Notes: generated from the sequence alone by a model not told the origin. Shown: positions 8,317 to 17,323, counted from the stretch's first letter. The stretch is DNA of 64,000 nucleotides from J095 sp964517605 (GCA_964517605.1 CAZFCE010000016.1:56076-120075), one strand, 5' to 3'. Numbers and translations: made by a program.

Positions 8317-9399
8317 ATGGTCAAAAAGAAAAAAAATCGTCGCGGGATAGACCGCCGGATACTGATTTTTGTATCAATTGCCCCGGTGGGGTGTTTGCTG
8401 GCCTTGTTGTTTGGGTTGGTGTTAGCCTGGTATCTGTTTCCCACCCGATTTGTGAATGCCCGGGTTTCGGATTTGTCACCGCAACACGCCGACGAAGTGG
8501 TTATTATGGCGGCGGCGGATTTTGCCAAAAACAAAGACATCAAACGGGCCGATGAAATTCTTGGCCAGCTCAATGTGCCCAACAAACCCCAGTTTGTGTC
8601 GCTGGTTGCCGAACGGATGATTCGCACCAACCGTGGCCCGGTTGACGATGATATAAAAGAAGTAGTACAACTGGCCGATGCGTTGGGAGTGAGCACCGTT
8701 TCTATGGTGGCCTATGTTTCAACGCCCACGCCCACCTTTACCCCGGTCCCACCCACACCCACCGCTACCAGCACCATCCCGCCCACTCCCACCGATACAC
8801 CCACGCCCCCCGTTCCTACGCCCACGGCCACTCCGGTAGCCACCGATACGCCGGTGCCGGTAGTTAACACGCCCGTGCGGAATACGCCCACCCCGGCTCC
8901 GCCCACCGACACGCCCACACCTGCCGCCACCGCTACACCCTCGGTTGATTTTGTTATTACTAAACAGCGGTTGTTGACCAAACAGGAAAACGGCGGCTGC
9001 GCCGGGAATCATAATATTTTTGTGGATGTTATTGACGCCAAAGGCAACCCCATCAAAGGGGTGCAACTTGGCGATGCCTGGAATAACCCCGGCCCGGTGA
9101 CCGGCCACAAAGGGGATAACCTGCCCGGCCACGCCGAGTACGACCTGTACAAAAACGGCGGTTTTATGATCTTGGTAAAATCCGATCCCACCGCCGGACG
9201 CCCCGTAACCAGCCAAACCTCCGAATTGCTCAGTTCCGATGACTGGAAAATCGGGATTCCCAGATTGATTGAAGCCGGTTACTGCCCCGACGAAGCCACC
9301 TGCAAAGTGTTATGGAACAGCGGCGTGTTTGGCGTTGGCAACAACTCGATTTGCTGGGGGCACTATTCCTGGGAAGTGGTGTTCCAAAGAACCTGGTAA
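8317..9399 (+). CDS. Membrane-anchored Thr-Pro stalk protein, paralogue 1 of a four-gene family
   Basis: No described family is recognised for this 360-residue protein. After a basic N-terminus (MVKKKKNRRG) comes one membrane segment at about 15-42, then an 80-residue helical region (AAADFAKNKDIKRADEILGQLNVP through LADALGVSTVSMVAYV). A stalk of TPTPT/TDTP repeats follows at about 131-210, and then a C-terminal domain with CAGNHNIFVDVIDAKGNPIKGV, three further cysteines and the terminal GHYSWEVVFQRTW. The last domain resembles beta-sandwich (carboxypeptidase-regulatory or CNA-B-like) modules, by pattern only. Topology predicts an extracytoplasmic domain on a flexible stalk. Closely related genes follow at 9427, 10495 and 11746. 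Confidence 0.8.
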   Translation: MVKKKKNRRGIDRRILIFVSIAPVGCLLALLFGLVLAWYLFPTRFVNARVSDLSPQHADEVVIMAAADFAKNKDIKRADEILGQLNVPNKPQFVSLVAERMIRTNRGPVDDDIKEVVQLADALGVSTVSMVAYVSTPTPTFTPVPPTPTATSTIPPTPTDTPTPPVPTPTATPVATDTPVPVVNTPVRNTPTPAPPTDTPTPAATATPSVDFVITKQRLLTKQENGGCAGNHNIFVDVIDAKGNPIKGVQLGDAWNNPGPVTGHKGDNLPGHAEYDLYKNGGFMILVKSDPTAGRPVTSQTSELLSSDDWKIGIPRLIEAGYCPDEATCKVLWNSGVFGVGNNSICWGHYSWEVVFQRTW

Positions 9400-9426
9400 C
9401 AGGCTTTTGTTAGGAAAATCGGGATA

Positions 9427-10479
9427 ATGCAAAATTTAAATTCCAAAATGATGATAATTATAGCGGCGGTAGTAGTGCCCGTTTTTTGCGTGGCCTTGAT
9501 GATAGCCGGTGGGTTGGTCGGTTTTTTGGCTACCTCGTCCATTTCAGCCGCCGATACTGTTCCGTTTAATGGGCGCAGCCAGGAAGAAGTCGAGGCTGAA
9601 ATTCTGAATATTGCCGCTGACTACGCTAACACCTCGGATTTGGAAGCGGTGCACGCCCGGTTAACGGAACTGCATATTCCCAACGAAGCCCAATACATCT
9701 CCTTTATGGTAGATCGCTATATTCAAGAGAGGCGCGGGGCCGAAGATGCCGACACCAAAAACCTGTTTGGGTTGGCCCAGGCGTTGGGTTCCAGCACCAA
9801 ATCAATGGTGTTGGCTTTAACCACGCCCACGTTTACGCCCACGCCCACCCTCCCGCCTACTTCAACCCCAACTCCGCCGCCCACGGCTACACCCGTTCCT
9901 ACCGAACCGCCCACTAACACGCCCACGCCGGTGGTTCCCACCGATACGCCCGCTCCGGCGGCCACGGATACCCCGGTTCCGGCGGTAGCCAAAGTAGCGG
10001 CTCCGCCCACCAACACGCCCGAACCCACCGCCACTCCGGAACCTACCAAACCGGCGGTAGATTTTGCCGTTGCCCAGGCTCTTATGGTACCCAACCCGGC
10101 TTACGGTAGTTGCCCCGGTTTGCACAACATTTTTGTGACAGTGGTTGACGCCGCCGGCAACCCCCTCAATGGCGTAACGGTTGAAGATACCTTTAAAGCC
10201 GCGCCGCCGCATACTGCTGGCGATAAAGGCCCCGGCAAACTGGAATATGATTTGTGGGATAACGGCTTTTCGTTGCAAGTAACCAAAAAAGCCGATGGTT
10301 CTCCGGCTACCAGTGAGCAAACCCCCAAACTCAGTTCCTGGGATGAAGACATCCCCAACGAATGGCTGATTCAGGCCAACTATTGCAAAGACATGGCCGA
10401 CTGTGTTGAACGCAAAGGCCACAATCAATTGTGCCGTGGCCATTATTCTTATCAGGTTATATTTAAACAAACTTACTAA
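9427..10479 (+). CDS. Membrane-anchored Thr-Pro stalk protein, paralogue 2
   Basis: This 350-residue protein has the same architecture as its neighbour at 8317. There is an N-terminal membrane segment (about 8-37), a helical region (EEVEAEILNIAADYANTSDLEA to LAQALGSSTKSMVLAL), a Thr-Pro repeat stalk (about 135-213) and a C-terminal domain. That domain has CPGLHNIFVTVVDAAGNPLNGVTV, paired cysteines in YCKDMADC and the ending GHYSYQVIFKQTY. The start ATG at 9427 lies 27 bases after the previous stop, consistent with one transcript. Unknown function. The shared domains imply tandem duplication followed by considerable divergence. Confidence 0.8.
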   Translation: MQNLNSKMMIIIAAVVVPVFCVALMIAGGLVGFLATSSISAADTVPFNGRSQEEVEAEILNIAADYANTSDLEAVHARLTELHIPNEAQYISFMVDRYIQERRGAEDADTKNLFGLAQALGSSTKSMVLALTTPTFTPTPTLPPTSTPTPPPTATPVPTEPPTNTPTPVVPTDTPAPAATDTPVPAVAKVAAPPTNTPEPTATPEPTKPAVDFAVAQALMVPNPAYGSCPGLHNIFVTVVDAAGNPLNGVTVEDTFKAAPPHTAGDKGPGKLEYDLWDNGFSLQVTKKADGSPATSEQTPKLSSWDEDIPNEWLIQANYCKDMADCVERKGHNQLCRGHYSYQVIFKQTY

Positions 10480-10494
10480 CCGGGCTAATAATGA

Positions 10495-11619
10495 ATGCAC
10501 CGGCCAGATCATCAATCTGACCCACCGTTAAATGAAAACTCCACTCCGGCCCGGCCCAAAAAACCGGCGCAGAGTGGTTCGGTACAGGTTGGTGACGCAC
10601 CTTTAACAACCCAAACGCAAGGCGACGCCGTTCGCCGCCCGCCGCTTACCCTGCGCAGCACTCCTCCCGGCAAAGGCGACTGGTTGTGGTGGCTGGTCAG
10701 TTTTCTCTTTGGAGTTTTGGTTGGCCTGGTTATGTCGCTGGGCTACGGCTGGATATTAGACCCGCGCCCGCAGCCGGTTACTCCGGCAGATTTACGGGCC
10801 GAGGACAAAGCCTTTTACTTGCGCCTGATTGCGCTGGCTTTTGCCAAAGACGGCAACCTGCAACGAGCGCAGGCCCGGCTCAATACTTTAAATAACCCGT
10901 CTGTGGCCGCCTTAACGGAACAGTATATTAACCAGGAGCAGGATATTCGTGATATTAAAGCGCTGGTGGCCTTATCCGAGGCGTTGGGGCAAACTTCAAG
11001 CGTAATGGCTGCCTTTATTGTCACGCCCACGCCACTGCCAACTTCTACCTTTACCCCCGCTCCCACACCCACTCCCCGGCCCACCAAAACACCCACGCCT
11101 AAAGCCTCACCAACGGCTACCGTTACCAACACGCCTTCTCCCACTCCATCGGCTACACCTACCGCCAGTAACACGCCCACCGGCACCAGTACCCCCACCG
11201 TTACCAACACGCCCACAGTTACCCCTACCCCCACCGCCACCAGTACGCCCACGCCGGGGCCGGATTCGCCGTTTGGCCTGGCCCAATCGGAAATGTTGTG
11301 CGAGGCGGGCGATCATCCGGGGATACTCCGGGTGTATGTTCGGGATAGGCTGGGTGTCGGAGTGCCGGGCATCGGCATTGAAGTTACCTGGTCGGGCGGC
11401 AAAGACACGTTTTTTACCGGCTTCAAGCCCGAAATTGATCCCGGTTACGCCGATTTTTACATGTCACCGGCGCAGCGGTACGAGATAACGCTGCTCAACG
11501 TAAAAACTGCCGGCGAACTGCCAGACATTGATATCAATAACCCATCGCTTTGTACCAACCTGCCCGCAAACACGTTACCATCGTGGCGAGTGGTTTTTCA
11601 ACAAGGCGTAAAAAGATAG
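10495..11619 (+). CDS. Membrane-anchored Thr-Pro stalk protein, paralogue 3
   Basis: This 374-residue protein has a longer cytoplasmic head (about 60 residues, rich in Pro, Thr and Lys) before its membrane segment (WLWWLVSFLFGVLVGLVMSLGYGW). It then has the same helical region (FYLRLIALAFAKDGNLQRAQARLNTL to LSEALGQTSSVMAAFIV), a long Thr-Pro stalk and a shorter C-terminal domain. That domain (LCEAGDHPGILRVYVRDRLGVGVPGIGIEV to LPSWRVVFQQG) lacks the GHYS ending. A competing ATG at 10491 runs into a stop at once, so 10495 is chosen. Unknown function; the most diverged member of the set. Confidence 0.78.
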   Translation: MHRPDHQSDPPLNENSTPARPKKPAQSGSVQVGDAPLTTQTQGDAVRRPPLTLRSTPPGKGDWLWWLVSFLFGVLVGLVMSLGYGWILDPRPQPVTPADLRAEDKAFYLRLIALAFAKDGNLQRAQARLNTLNNPSVAALTEQYINQEQDIRDIKALVALSEALGQTSSVMAAFIVTPTPLPTSTFTPAPTPTPRPTKTPTPKASPTATVTNTPSPTPSATPTASNTPTGTSTPTVTNTPTVTPTPTATSTPTPGPDSPFGLAQSEMLCEAGDHPGILRVYVRDRLGVGVPGIGIEVTWSGGKDTFFTGFKPEIDPGYADFYMSPAQRYEITLLNVKTAGELPDIDINNPSLCTNLPANTLPSWRVVFQQGVKR

Positions 11620-11678
11620 GGGGAACCGGTTAACCCGCCACCGGCGCGGTTAGCTGCCTGTCTCAACAACTCAACTCA

Positions 11679-11725
11679 TTTTGAACCGGCGTTTTTCTCA
11701 CCATAAACCCGCCGCCGGTTCAAAA
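11679..11725. repeat. 13-bp perfect inverted repeat between paralogues 3 and 4
   Basis: TTTTGAACCGGCG at 11679-11691 is the exact reverse complement of CGCCGGTTCAAAA at 11713-11725, with a 21-base spacer. It ends about 20 bases before the TTG start at 11746. There is no T-tract, so an operator or a structured leader is as likely as a terminator. Confidence 0.6.
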
Positions 11726-11745
11726 TTGAGAAGGATGGATGTGCG

Positions 11746-14700
11746 TTGAAGGAACAATTTATAAAAAACACGCCGCTTTTTGGCGGTCTAACCGACGATG
11801 AACAACGCGCCGTTGGCAAGCGCATGCGCCAGGAACAATACGCTTCTGGCGAAACGCTGTTTATAAAAAACACCGAAAGCGACACCCTCTACCTGATTAG
11901 TGAGGGCTGGGTTAAGCTTTCAAGCGATGACCAATCGCCGGTGGTGGCCAATTTAGGCCCCGGCAGCCTGCTGGGCGAAACCGATTTCTTTTCGGGCCGG
12001 CCCTACGCCATGACCGCCCGCACCGCCGGCGAAGTGACGGTTTGGTCGCTGCACCAAACCGATATGGCCAACCTGCTCGAAGAGCGCCCGGAGTTGGGCA
12101 TCTATTTAGGGCTGGCTTTTGGCCGGGGGATTGTGCAGTACCAAAACTACCTGGCCGAGCGGCTGGCCGGCATTCCGCTGCTGCAAGATTTATCGGCGCG
12201 GGAACGCCGCCTGGTGGCCCAGTACCTTTCGCCCCGGCGTTACGCCACGGGAACGGCCATCTACCGCAGCGGCGACGCGGCGGCGGGCTTGTTTTTTCTT
12301 GAAAGCGGCCGCATTCACCTGTTGGGCGACACCGATGAAGATTACACCGAACTGAAAGCCGGCGAAGCCTTTGGCGAAATGGCGGTTATTTCAAACATGC
12401 CGCACCCCAATACCGCCCAGGCCGCCAGCGACGTGATTGTGTGGCAACTCAGCCCCGCCGATTTTGCCGCGTTAACCCGCACCAATCCTTCCATAAAAAC
12501 CAATTTAAGCCGTAACCTGCGCGCCCGGTTAAGCGCCACCGATCAATCTTACGCGGTGGCGGTTTTGGGCCGCATTGCCCTGTTTGCCGATTTGCCCCGC
12601 GCTGTTCTCACCGATATTGCCCGGCTGTTATTGTTGCGGCACGTGCCCGCCGGCGAACTCATTTTTAGCCAGGGCGACCCCGGCGACGCGATGTACATTG
12701 TAGATAGCGGCGCTGTTACCGCCGATTCGCCGCACCAGCCCGGCCAGTTTAAACGCCGCTTAAGCGATGGCGACTACTTTGGCGAAACGGCGCTGCTCAC
12801 CGGCAAAACCCGCGAATTTACCGCCCACGCCGCCAACAACACCAATTTGTGGTGCCTGTATCGCACCGATTTTGACAGCCTGCTGGTAAAACACCCGCAA
12901 ATCAGCGTGGCGCTTAGCCAGGCGCTCCGCGACCGGCTGGCTGCCGCCGAAGATTACACGCCCGAACCGCACCTGCGCAAAATTGCGGCGGCGGGCGGCC
13001 TGTCGCGCACGCAACTCGATGAGCTTTCGGCCATGCTGCAACCCCGGCGTTACCAGGGCGGCAGCACCATCTACTACGAAGGCGGGGCCAGCGATGAAAT
13101 GTATTTCATTGAGCGCGGCCAGGTTGAATTGTGGGCCAACTCGGCGCAGGGGCCGGTTTTGCTGGAAGCTCTGGGTGAAAGCGACTATTTTGGTGAAATG
13201 GCCCTGTTTTCGGGCCGATCCCAGTTGGGAACCGCCTACGCGCTGGTTGATACCCAAATTTGGGCGCTAACCAAACGCGATTTTGACGACTTTTTGAACC
13301 GCTACCCCAATTTGGGCGTGATTATGAGCCGCATTTTGAGCGAGCGCATGGAGCAAACCATGTCGCAATTGCGCGGCGTGCCGACTCAACGCAGTTTGCC
13401 CGCGCCGGGAGCCGGTTCTGTACCGGCCCGACCCGGTTCGGCCCAATACGCGGTGCCGCCGGTGTATCCGGTTTCAAACCGACCACCCACCACGCCGGTT
13501 GCGCCGCCGCCGACCAGCCGCCCGCTCACGCCGGTCAATCGTCCCCCCGGAGCCATGCCGCCGGTGCGTTTGCGCCCGGTTGGCCCGCCGCCGGGGTCTC
13601 GCCCGGTGGCGGCGTTACCGCCCGGAAATTTGCCAGCCGGCCCCACGCCAGGCCACAGCCAGTTTACCCAACCCATGCCGCCGGTGGCTCCGCCTCCGCC
13701 GCCGGTTTCCCGGCCAATGGCGGCTCCGGGGCCAGCGCCGCAAACCCAGGCCATGCCGGCTGCTGCTCAACCGCTGCCGCCCCAACCCAAACGGGATAAA
13801 CGCGAGAAAAATAAAAAGAAGAAGAATACCTCGGCCAAACCGTTGCCCCCGCCGCCGGCTATGGCCGCTTTGCCGCCGCCACCGGCGCAATCCGCCCCCA
13901 CCGGCGCGGCGCAACCGGCTTCGCGTTTTGCGGCGGCTCGCTCGTACACCAACCGCAAAATTGAGCGCCAGCGCCGAAGCATTTCGGTGTGGTTTGCCAA
14001 ACGCACGCTGGGCGCAAAGTTAAGATTGCTGGCTATTGCTATCGCTTTAATCTGGGTGTGCGGGATTATGGCCCCATCGTTTATTATTAACGCGCTGGCC
14101 TCAACGTTTGCCGATGATGGTGCGTTGCCCGGCGATGCCCGCAGTCCGCTTGAACAAATGCGCGAAGAGGGAGCAGTTGGCGCGGCGGCGGTGTTGCCGT
14201 TTGTGGAAACGGCTACGCCCACGCCCACCGAAACGCCCACGCGCACGGCCACGCCTACCACTACGCCCACGCCCACCGAAACACCCATTCCCACCAGCAC
14301 GGCCACGCCCACGTTTACGCCCACGCCCACCGAAACGCCGACGCCGGTTTTTACGCCCACGCCCACCGAAACGCCGACCCGGGTTTTTACGCGCGTTCCG
14401 CCGACCCCCACCGATACGCCCACACCCGAAGCCACGGCCACGCCCGCGGTGGATTACCGGGTAATGAGTATTCGTCAGCTTACGCCGTGTGAAAACGAAG
14501 GCAAGCACCATATCTTTATCCAGGTGCAGGATGCCACCGGCCAGGGGGTTAATGGCGTGCCGGTAAAAATAAAATGGGCCGAAACCAAAGACGGCTCGGT
14601 GATTGCCAATACCGAAACCAAGACCAACCTCACTGGCCAACCCGAACCCGGCCACATTGACTTTGCCATGTTCAAGGGCAGCTACGTGGTTGAGGTGATG

Positions 14701-14829
14701 GGCGGATCCAGCGAAGTAACCAAGCCGATTACCCCCGACTACGGCACCAACGAATCGTGCGGGCCAAACTCGGTGGCCAACTCGCTGTTCCATCTGTCGT
14801 TCCAGGTTATTTTCCGGCGAACCTACTAA
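11746..14829 (+). CDS. Four tandem cNMP-binding-like domains, transmembrane segment, Thr-Pro stalk and paralogue-family C-terminal domain
   Basis: The predicted cytoplasmic part of this 1027-residue protein holds four CRP/PKA-type cyclic-nucleotide-binding-like domains (about 5-135, 138-265, 270-395 and 405-535). A Pro/Ala-rich linker, a Lys-rich stretch (KREKNKKKKN) and one membrane segment near 765-787 (LRLLAIAIALIWVCGIMAPSFII) follow. Beyond it are a TPTPTET stalk and a C-terminal domain (CENEGKHHIFIQVQDATGQGVNGV to FHLSFQVIFRRTY) matching the three upstream genes. Only domain 3 keeps Arg at the phosphate-cassette position (FGETALLTGKTREFTAHA); the others have Tyr, His and Gln. The start is TTG, with AAGGA 8 to 12 bases upstream; nearby ATGs are out of frame or stop at once. 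Confidence 0.85.
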   Translation: MKEQFIKNTPLFGGLTDDEQRAVGKRMRQEQYASGETLFIKNTESDTLYLISEGWVKLSSDDQSPVVANLGPGSLLGETDFFSGRPYAMTARTAGEVTVWSLHQTDMANLLEERPELGIYLGLAFGRGIVQYQNYLAERLAGIPLLQDLSARERRLVAQYLSPRRYATGTAIYRSGDAAAGLFFLESGRIHLLGDTDEDYTELKAGEAFGEMAVISNMPHPNTAQAASDVIVWQLSPADFAALTRTNPSIKTNLSRNLRARLSATDQSYAVAVLGRIALFADLPRAVLTDIARLLLLRHVPAGELIFSQGDPGDAMYIVDSGAVTADSPHQPGQFKRRLSDGDYFGETALLTGKTREFTAHAANNTNLWCLYRTDFDSLLVKHPQISVALSQALRDRLAAAEDYTPEPHLRKIAAAGGLSRTQLDELSAMLQPRRYQGGSTIYYEGGASDEMYFIERGQVELWANSAQGPVLLEALGESDYFGEMALFSGRSQLGTAYALVDTQIWALTKRDFDDFLNRYPNLGVIMSRILSERMEQTMSQLRGVPTQRSLPAPGAGSVPARPGSAQYAVPPVYPVSNRPPTTPVAPPPTSRPLTPVNRPPGAMPPVRLRPVGPPPGSRPVAALPPGNLPAGPTPGHSQFTQPMPPVAPPPPPVSRPMAAPGPAPQTQAMPAAAQPLPPQPKRDKREKNKKKKNTSAKPLPPPPAMAALPPPPAQSAPTGAAQPASRFAAARSYTNRKIERQRRSISVWFAKRTLGAKLRLLAIAIALIWVCGIMAPSFIINALASTFADDGALPGDARSPLEQMREEGAVGAAAVLPFVETATPTPTETPTRTATPTTTPTPTETPIPTSTATPTFTPTPTETPTPVFTPTPTETPTRVFTRVPPTPTDTPTPEATATPAVDYRVMSIRQLTPCENEGKHHIFIQVQDATGQGVNGVPVKIKWAETKDGSVIANTETKTNLTGQPEPGHIDFAMFKGSYVVEVMGGSSEVTKPITPDYGTNESCGPNSVANSLFHLSFQVIFRRTY

Positions 14830-14857
14830 AAAACCGCAAAACCCGGTTTACCAGCCC

Positions 14858-14893
14858 ATCTCCCGGAAGCAGTCAGTCCGGGAGATTTTTGTT
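14858..14893 (+). terminator. Rho-independent terminator ending the stalk-protein gene cluster
   Basis: A perfect 10-bp stem ATCTCCCGGA (14858-14867) and TCCGGGAGAT (14877-14886) with a 9-base loop is followed by TTTTTGTTT. Confidence 0.9.
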
Positions 14894-14916
14894 TGCGCCC
14901 GGTTTGACGCTATACT
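14888..14916 (+). promoter_or_regulatory. Probable promoter for the Trm112-like and peptidase-MA genes
   Basis: TTTGTT (14888-14893), 17 bases, then TATACT (14911-14916). It overlaps the T-tract of the preceding terminator. The -35 match is moderate. Confidence 0.5.
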
Positions 14917-14948
14917 ATCGGCTTAAATACCCGCTACAGGAGTAACCC

Positions 14949-15203
14949 ATGACTGTGCCCGCCGATATATTAGCAATTTTACGTTGCCCCTATTGCGTTA
15001 GCGGCGATACGCGCAAACCAACCCCGGACCCCGGCCAACTAAAATTAACCGCCAACGGCTTGTGGCTGGTGTGCCAGGAAGCCGATTGCCGGCGCAAATA
15101 TCCCATCCGCGAGGGGGTGCCGGTGATGCTGATTGACGAAGGCAGCAAATGGATGGCCACGTCCGTTGATAACTTGCCCCAACCGGGCAATCTGGTGAGC
15201 TAA
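14949..15203 (+). CDS. Trm112/UPF0434-like small zinc-binding protein
   Basis: This 84-residue protein starts MTVPADILAILRCPYC, the typical Trm112/UPF0434 (YcaR-like) opening. A second cysteine pair lies in VCQEADC, followed by RRKYPIREGVPVMLIDE. The four cysteines would bind one zinc ion. Trm112 proteins activate methyltransferases in other organisms; the bacterial homologues are poorly characterised. The ATG follows an AGGAG (14938-14942) at good spacing. The next gene starts 2 bases after its stop. Confidence 0.88.
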   Translation: MTVPADILAILRCPYCVSGDTRKPTPDPGQLKLTANGLWLVCQEADCRRKYPIREGVPVMLIDEGSKWMATSVDNLPQPGNLVS

Positions 15204-15205
15204 TT

Positions 15206-16546
15206 ATGAACCAACGCCAATACTTTTTTCTTTTTATTATAACAATGGCGCTGGCGTTGCTGGCGGCGCAGCCGTTGGCCGCGCAGGGCAACATTGAAAC
15301 CGCCAACGCCAAATGGGAAAGTAAATTCAGAGACCACCTCACCTTTACCATTGATGCCAAAAGTTCGGCGCAAATTAAGCAGGCGGAATTGTTTTACCAG
15401 ATTGTGGGCGAGTTGGCCAGCGTGCGCAATGCCGCCGAATTTACGCCGGGCACGGCGATTACGGCCAAATTCACCGTTGATCAAACCAAGCCCGAAAATT
15501 ATGTGCCGCCCGGCACCGAAGTGGAATACTGGTGGAAATTTGTTGACGCCAACGGCAATCAACTAAAAACCAACAAAGAAAAAATTACGCTGACGGATGA
15601 GCGTTACACCTGGCAGCAATTGCAAAACAACCGGCTAACCCTGTACTGGTATCAAGGCGACCAGAAATTTGGCGAAGCCCTGTTTCAACGGGCCAACGAG
15701 GCGCTCGATACCCTCAGCTCCGATATCGGCATAAAAATTGAGCATCCCATTAAAATTTTTATCTACGCCAGCCACACCGATTTGATGGACGCCATTAACG
15801 CCACCTCGCCGGAGTGGACCGGCGGGCAGGCTTTTTCTAAAAACGGGGTGGTGGTGATTGGCATTGAACCCACCGCCGACTCGCTGAAGTGGGGCTTGGG
15901 GGCAATGTCGCACGAAATGACGCACCTGGTGGTGTACCAGGCCACCGATAGCCCATATGCCCAATTACCGCGCTGGCTTGATGAAGGCATTGCCGTGTAC
16001 AACGAGGATCGCAACGGCCTGGTGCAGGATTTTCGGCTGGTGTTCGATCAGGCGGTGGCCAACAACCAGTTGATGACGCTGCGTACCCTGTCTAGCCCGT
16101 TCCCCCCCGACCCCAAAGAGGCTAATTTGGCTTACGGCCAGAGCGGTTCGGTGGTTAAATTTATTGTGGATACCTATGGCCCCGACGCTATGGCCAAACT
16201 GCTCGCCATTTTTTCCCAGGGGGCTTTGTACGATGAGGCGCTGCAACAAGCCTTGGGCGTAGATACCGATGGGTTGGACAATGCTTTTCGGGCCAGTTTG
16301 CACTTGCCGCCGTTGCCCGGCAGCAAAACCGAAACGGCTCCGGCGGCCAATAGCGCCGGCGCTAAAGCCACCGTTGAGCCGGCGGCCCAACCGCAATCGG
16401 GCCTGGGCGAGGTGTCCGGCGCGGGCAAAGCCGCTCAACCCGAAACCACGCCATCACCGGCGGATAAACTGGCCAAACTGTTGCCCTGTTTGGCCGGAGT
16501 GTTGGCTTTGGTTTTTATGGGGGGGCTGGTGTATGGCCGGCGGTAG
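15206..16546 (+). CDS. Secreted peptidase-MA-like (gluzincin) metalloprotease with C-terminal membrane anchor
   Basis: The 446-residue protein begins with a signal peptide (FFLFIITMALALLAAQPLAAQG). A beta-rich domain follows (about 28-130). The catalytic domain has HEMTH at 236-240, then LPRWLDEGIAVYNE about 22 residues on, giving the zinc ligands His, His and the downstream Glu expected of a gluzincin. Residues 375-418 are a Pro/Ala-rich linker, and the last 25 residues (LLPCLAGVLALVFMGGLVYGRR) form a membrane anchor with a basic tail. It probably acts outside the cell membrane. The substrate is unknown. The start overlaps the context of the preceding stop, so co-transcription with the Trm112-like gene is likely. 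Confidence 0.85.
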   Translation: MNQRQYFFLFIITMALALLAAQPLAAQGNIETANAKWESKFRDHLTFTIDAKSSAQIKQAELFYQIVGELASVRNAAEFTPGTAITAKFTVDQTKPENYVPPGTEVEYWWKFVDANGNQLKTNKEKITLTDERYTWQQLQNNRLTLYWYQGDQKFGEALFQRANEALDTLSSDIGIKIEHPIKIFIYASHTDLMDAINATSPEWTGGQAFSKNGVVVIGIEPTADSLKWGLGAMSHEMTHLVVYQATDSPYAQLPRWLDEGIAVYNEDRNGLVQDFRLVFDQAVANNQLMTLRTLSSPFPPDPKEANLAYGQSGSVVKFIVDTYGPDAMAKLLAIFSQGALYDEALQQALGVDTDGLDNAFRASLHLPPLPGSKTETAPAANSAGAKATVEPAAQPQSGLGEVSGAGKAAQPETTPSPADKLAKLLPCLAGVLALVFMGGLVYGRR

Positions 16547-16561
16547 GTTTAACCGCCCGAC

Positions 16562-17236
16562 TCAATCATAATCGCCGTCTTGCCAGCCGTGTTCGCCCAG
16601 CAGCGGCACAAAAGCCACCGGAGCCAACCGGGTGGTGGTAAAATTGTCGTCGTGGCGTTCCAGGCACAATAAATCCTGATATCCTCTGGGGCCAACTGGC
16701 ACAATCAGTTTGGCCCCATTTTTTAATTGCGGCAACAGCGGCGCGGGCACTTCGGGCGCGGCGGCTGTAACAATAATACCATCGTAGGGGCCGTGTTCCG
16801 GCCAACCGTAGCCGCCATCGCTAACTTTTATCTCCACATTGAAGATTTCCAGCGCCAGCAGCGTTTGCCGGGCCTGTTTGGCCAGCGGCACCAGGCGTTC
16901 CACGCTGTAAACCTGGGCCACCAACTGGCTGAGAATTGCGGCCTGATAGCCCGAACCGGTGCCAATTTCCAGCACCACCGCCGAGCCATCCGCCGGCAGC
17001 GCCAACGCCTGCGTCATAAAAGCAACAATATAAGGCTGAGAAATAGTTTGCCCGTGGCCAATGGGCAGGGGGCGGTCTTTGTAGGCAGAATTGAGCAATT
17101 CCTGGCCAACAAAGCAATGGCGGGGAATTTTACCCATTGCTTTGAGCACATGCGGGTCAGAAATATCTCGCCGGGCCAGTTGGTACGTTACCATATCGGC
17201 CCGTTCTTGCTCCAGGTCCGGTTTTTGACCAGGCAT
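16562..17236 (-). CDS. pcm: Protein-L-isoaspartate O-methyltransferase
   Basis: This enzyme methylates isoaspartyl residues with SAM to start repair of damaged proteins. From ATG 17236 the protein has about 224 residues. Characteristic blocks are MGKIPRHCFVGQELLNSAYKDRPLPIGHGQTISQPYIVAFMTQAL, the SAM-binding VLEIGTGSGYQAAIL and IIVTAAAPEVPAPLLPQLKNGAKLIVPVG. The ORF extends to a GTG at 17245, but AAGGTGG sits 5 bases before ATG 17236, which favours the shorter form. It converges on the peptidase-MA gene with only 15 bases between, where a weak hairpin (GGCGGT/ACCGCC) lies. Confidence 0.93.
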   Translation of the reverse strand: MPGQKPDLEQERADMVTYQLARRDISDPHVLKAMGKIPRHCFVGQELLNSAYKDRPLPIGHGQTISQPYIVAFMTQALALPADGSAVVLEIGTGSGYQAAILSQLVAQVYSVERLVPLAKQARQTLLALEIFNVEIKVSDGGYGWPEHGPYDGIIVTAAAPEVPAPLLPQLKNGAKLIVPVGPRGYQDLLCLERHDDNFTTTRLAPVAFVPLLGEHGWQDGDYD

Positions 17237-17323
17237 AGTCACCACCTTATTTATTATTTAAGCACACTCCGGCTTGATTAGCAAGCGGATTTTTAGCCTG
17301 ATTTTTAGCGCAAAACGCTTTTT

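Noticed and set aside
8712..8981. Minus-strand frames rich in Gly-Val repeats opposite the Thr-Pro stalks (also 9723-10094, 10815-11252 and 13767-14441)
   Set aside because: Reverse complement of Thr/Pro codon repeats automatically yields Val/Gly repeats. These are shadows of the real plus-strand genes.
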